Shown piece by piece: positions 62,009-64,000 of a stretch of DNA of 64,000 nt. The position numbers and the translations under genes are program-made. The notes under the pieces were generated by a model. The model was not told the origin of the DNA. It saw nothing but the letters and a program-made list of their open reading frames with translations, and ran no database searches. Position 1 is the first letter of the stretch. The number at the start of each line of letters is the position of its first letter. Source of the DNA: JAJDZL01 sp965220665 (GTDB lineage: Bacteria > Pseudomonadota > Gammaproteobacteria > Arenicellales > JAJDZL01); NCBI GenBank assembly GCA_965220665.1, contig CBDCQQ010000005.1, positions 62,001 to 126,000 of the forward strand, in the 5' to 3' direction.

Positions 62009-62127
62009 TTCTACGGATTGGAATGAATTGCCTTGCTCTTTACAACAGCAACAAATGGATTTTCAGATTGAATCGGTACAAGTCGAACACTTCGCTTTAC
62101 ACCATTCGGAAGAATTCGATCGCAAAC

Positions 62128-63588
62128 TCAGTATCGCTGGTAGTTTGGCGACTCTTTAACGATTTCAACATCGTGAACATGGCTTTCACGGATTCCCGAA
62201 TTTGTAATGCGCAAAAACCGACCATGTGTACGCAATGCATCAATATCCGCACTTCCGGTATATCCCATACTGGAACGAAGTCCACCCATCAGGTGATGGA
62301 CAACAGTTTGCATTGATCCACGATATGGTACCCGGGCTTCGATGCCTTCTGGAACCAGTTTCACGCTGTTGGTTTCTGTCTCCTGAAAATAACGATCTTT
62401 CGAACCATCTTCCATCGCACCCAACGACCCCATGCCACGATAGGACTTGTAAGTTCGACCTTCGTAGACCTCAATTTCACCAGGAGCTTCATCAGTACCA
62501 CCCAAAAGGCTACCGACCATGATTGAATGTGCACCTGCCGCAATGGCCTTGGCCAAATCTCCAGAATAACGAATTCCACCATCTGCGACCACTTTTACTG
62601 GTGTGTCTTTCAGTGCTCGGGACACATTGATAACAGCGGTTAGCTGTGGCACCCCTACCCCTGCGACCACACGGGTGGTACAGATCGAACCCGGTCCGAC
62701 TCCAACTTTCACGGCATCAGCCCCCTGTTCGGCCAGGTCCAAAGCCGCTTCACCGGTTGCAACGTTGCCCGCAATTACATCAATTTTGGAGAACTGACGT
62801 TTGATTTCACCAATCTGTTCCAATACCCGTTCAGCATGACCATGTGCAGTATCAACCACGATAACATCAACCCCTGCATCGACCAGCATACCAACGCGTT
62901 CTACATCAACCGCTGTCGTTCCAACCGCTGCACCAACCATTAAGCGTCCATCCTCGTCCTTACAGGAGTTGGGATAAACCTGTGATTTCATAATGTCCTT
63001 GACAGTGATCAGTCCCTCCAGTTGAAAATCCTTATTAACGAGCAGTAGTTTTTCAATTCGATTGGAGTGGAGCAGGTCGAGAATCTTTTGTTTCCTGGCA
63101 CCTTTTCTCACAGTAACCAGTCGGTTCTTCGGGGTCATCACGGAGGTGATCAAGGCATTAGTACGACTCTCGAACCGAAGGTCTCGATTGGTAACAATAC
63201 CTGTGAGCTTTCCATCATCAAGAACCGGAACTCCCGATACCTGATGTTTTGCCATCAAATCCATCACTTCTGAAATTGTTCTGTCAGCGGTGGTGGTGAT
63301 AGGATCGGTTACGATTCCGCTCTCGTGCTTCTTGACACGCCTAACTTCCTCGCTCTGTCGCTCTGGTGAGAGATTCCGATGAATCACTCCCAAACCTCCC
63401 AGCTGCGCCAATGTGATCGCCATGCTGGACTCGGTTACGGTGTCCATGGCCGCTGACAGCAACGGCAGATTGAGTGCGATATTTTGGGTGAGGTGAGTTT
63501 TTAGACTGACTTCTTTGGGCAGGACTGAGGAACGAGCCGGCACCAAAAGAACGTCATCAAAAGTGAGGGCCTGATCGATGGTTTCCAT
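62128..63588 (-). CDS. guaB: Inosine-5'-monophosphate dehydrogenase
   Basis: GuaB oxidises IMP to XMP, the rate-limiting step of guanine nucleotide synthesis. The 486-residue product has the TIM-barrel catalytic domain split by two CBS domains (about 95-200). The catalytic Cys loop is VGPGSICTTRVVAGVG near residue 300, followed by the flap with MGSLGAMEDGSKDRYFQ near 390. Length is typical. With guaA it forms a two-gene operon. Confidence 0.96.
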   Translation of the reverse strand: METIDQALTFDDVLLVPARSSVLPKEVSLKTHLTQNIALNLPLLSAAMDTVTESSMAITLAQLGGLGVIHRNLSPERQSEEVRRVKKHESGIVTDPITTTADRTISEVMDLMAKHQVSGVPVLDDGKLTGIVTNRDLRFESRTNALITSVMTPKNRLVTVRKGARKQKILDLLHSNRIEKLLLVNKDFQLEGLITVKDIMKSQVYPNSCKDEDGRLMVGAAVGTTAVDVERVGMLVDAGVDVIVVDTAHGHAERVLEQIGEIKRQFSKIDVIAGNVATGEAALDLAEQGADAVKVGVGPGSICTTRVVAGVGVPQLTAVINVSRALKDTPVKVVADGGIRYSGDLAKAIAAGAHSIMVGSLLGGTDEAPGEIEVYEGRTYKSYRGMGSLGAMEDGSKDRYFQETETNSVKLVPEGIEARVPYRGSMQTVVHHLMGGLRSSMGYTGSADIDALRTHGRFLRITNSGIRESHVHDVEIVKESPNYQRY

Positions 63589-63821
63589 TTGTGCATTATA
63601 CAGAATCAGGTGTGATGTTCATGCGTAGAACGACGCTTTTTTTATGAAAATCACCGATCGTGCAACTGGTCGCTGTCCCATTTTTTCGCTGAAAACTTTG
63701 ACTGAATTAAAATGGGCAAGTAAACTTGATCCTCTCTTTCACAAAAGGAAAATTTCTCGTCTTTTGCGAGTCATTCAAATCACTTTCGACGCCTAAAGTG
63801 CAACTTACTTGAGGAAAAATC

Positions 63822-64000
63822 ATGGACCAGTTTCAGCAGTATATTGACGGCGACTTTCAAAACGGCAGCGACACGTTTGAAACGATTAACCCGGCGAACG
63901 GTGAACCATGGGCTTTGATGCCCGAAGCGCGTAGAGAGGACGTCAATAATGCTGTCGCCTCTGCAGCAAAAGCCCTTAGAGATCCGAAGTGGGCAGGACT
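63822..64000 (+). CDS. Aldehyde dehydrogenase, 3' end outside window
   Basis: ATG at 63822, after GAGG, starts a frame that runs off the end of the window after 59 complete codons. The visible part reads QQYIDGDF near the start, TINPANGEPWALMPEA near 22 and DVNNAVASAAKAL near 40, the standard N-terminus of the NAD(P)-dependent aldehyde dehydrogenase superfamily. Catalytic residues lie outside. Substrate cannot be told. Confidence 0.8.
   Translation, partial: MDQFQQYIDGDFQNGSDTFETINPANGEPWALMPEARREDVNNAVASAAKALRDPKWAG

Overview
The window looks like a chromosome segment of a gammaproteobacterium with moderate GC. Evidence: the order def-fmt-rsmB-DUF4390-ntrY-ntrX-trkA-trkH, aroK-aroB followed by gltB-gltD and hemE, divergent rluD/bamD, xseB-ispA-dxs, guaB-guaA, a Gram-negative PBP1a, Slt and BamD. 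I cannot name a genus. No rRNA, tRNA or CRISPR array was seen.

Layout. 0-1.6 kb: the tail of a membrane-anchored cytochrome c gene, a thioredoxin-like lipoprotein and three tiny membrane proteins, probably the end of a respiratory or copper/heme-related cluster that starts outside the window. 1.8-12 kb: one long minus-strand run, def to trkH, joined by several 4-base start/stop overlaps, linking translation initiation and rRNA methylation to the NtrY/NtrX two-component system and Trk potassium uptake. 12.2-20.1 kb: topA, an Rpn/YhgA-type gene, an unrecognised 195-residue protein, PBP1a and cytochrome c'. 20.4-32.1 kb: aroK-aroB, a GC-rich insertion sequence, gltB-gltD, pyrF, hemE. 32.1-37.4 kb: an MBL hydrolase, clpB (with a heat-shock type promoter) and an acyl-CoA ligase on the minus strand. 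37.5-48.6 kb: nadC, TlpA-like thioredoxin, secreted rhodanese, rluD/bamD, nadE, a FemAB/GNAT protein overlapping aat, a LysM lipoprotein, slt-acylphosphatase. 48.7-54.8 kb: minus-strand run xseB-ispA-dxs-folE2-DUF6231-like-proS. 55.1-57.5 kb: rubrerythrin, a CCG-type iron-sulfur protein and DUF3501. 57.5-60.4 kb: an accessory patch with an AbrB/Doc toxin-antitoxin pair, a nonsense-mutated regulator and a DehI-like haloacid dehalogenase. 60.4-63.6 kb: guaB-guaA. The window ends in the first 60 codons of an aldehyde dehydrogenase.

Most of the window is core metabolism (aromatic amino acids, glutamate, pyrimidine, purine, heme, NAD, isoprenoid, folate) plus envelope maintenance. The points that deserve attention are departures from family norms inside core genes: an NtrX whose AAA+ domain lacks the GAFTGA loop and has altered Walker motifs, an IspA lacking a stretch after its second aspartate motif, an Aat with an internal insertion of about 55 residues, and a TopA without zinc fingers. 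The rubrerythrin/Fe-S/DUF3501 set and the small-protein cluster at the left edge are the best candidates for poorly described biology.
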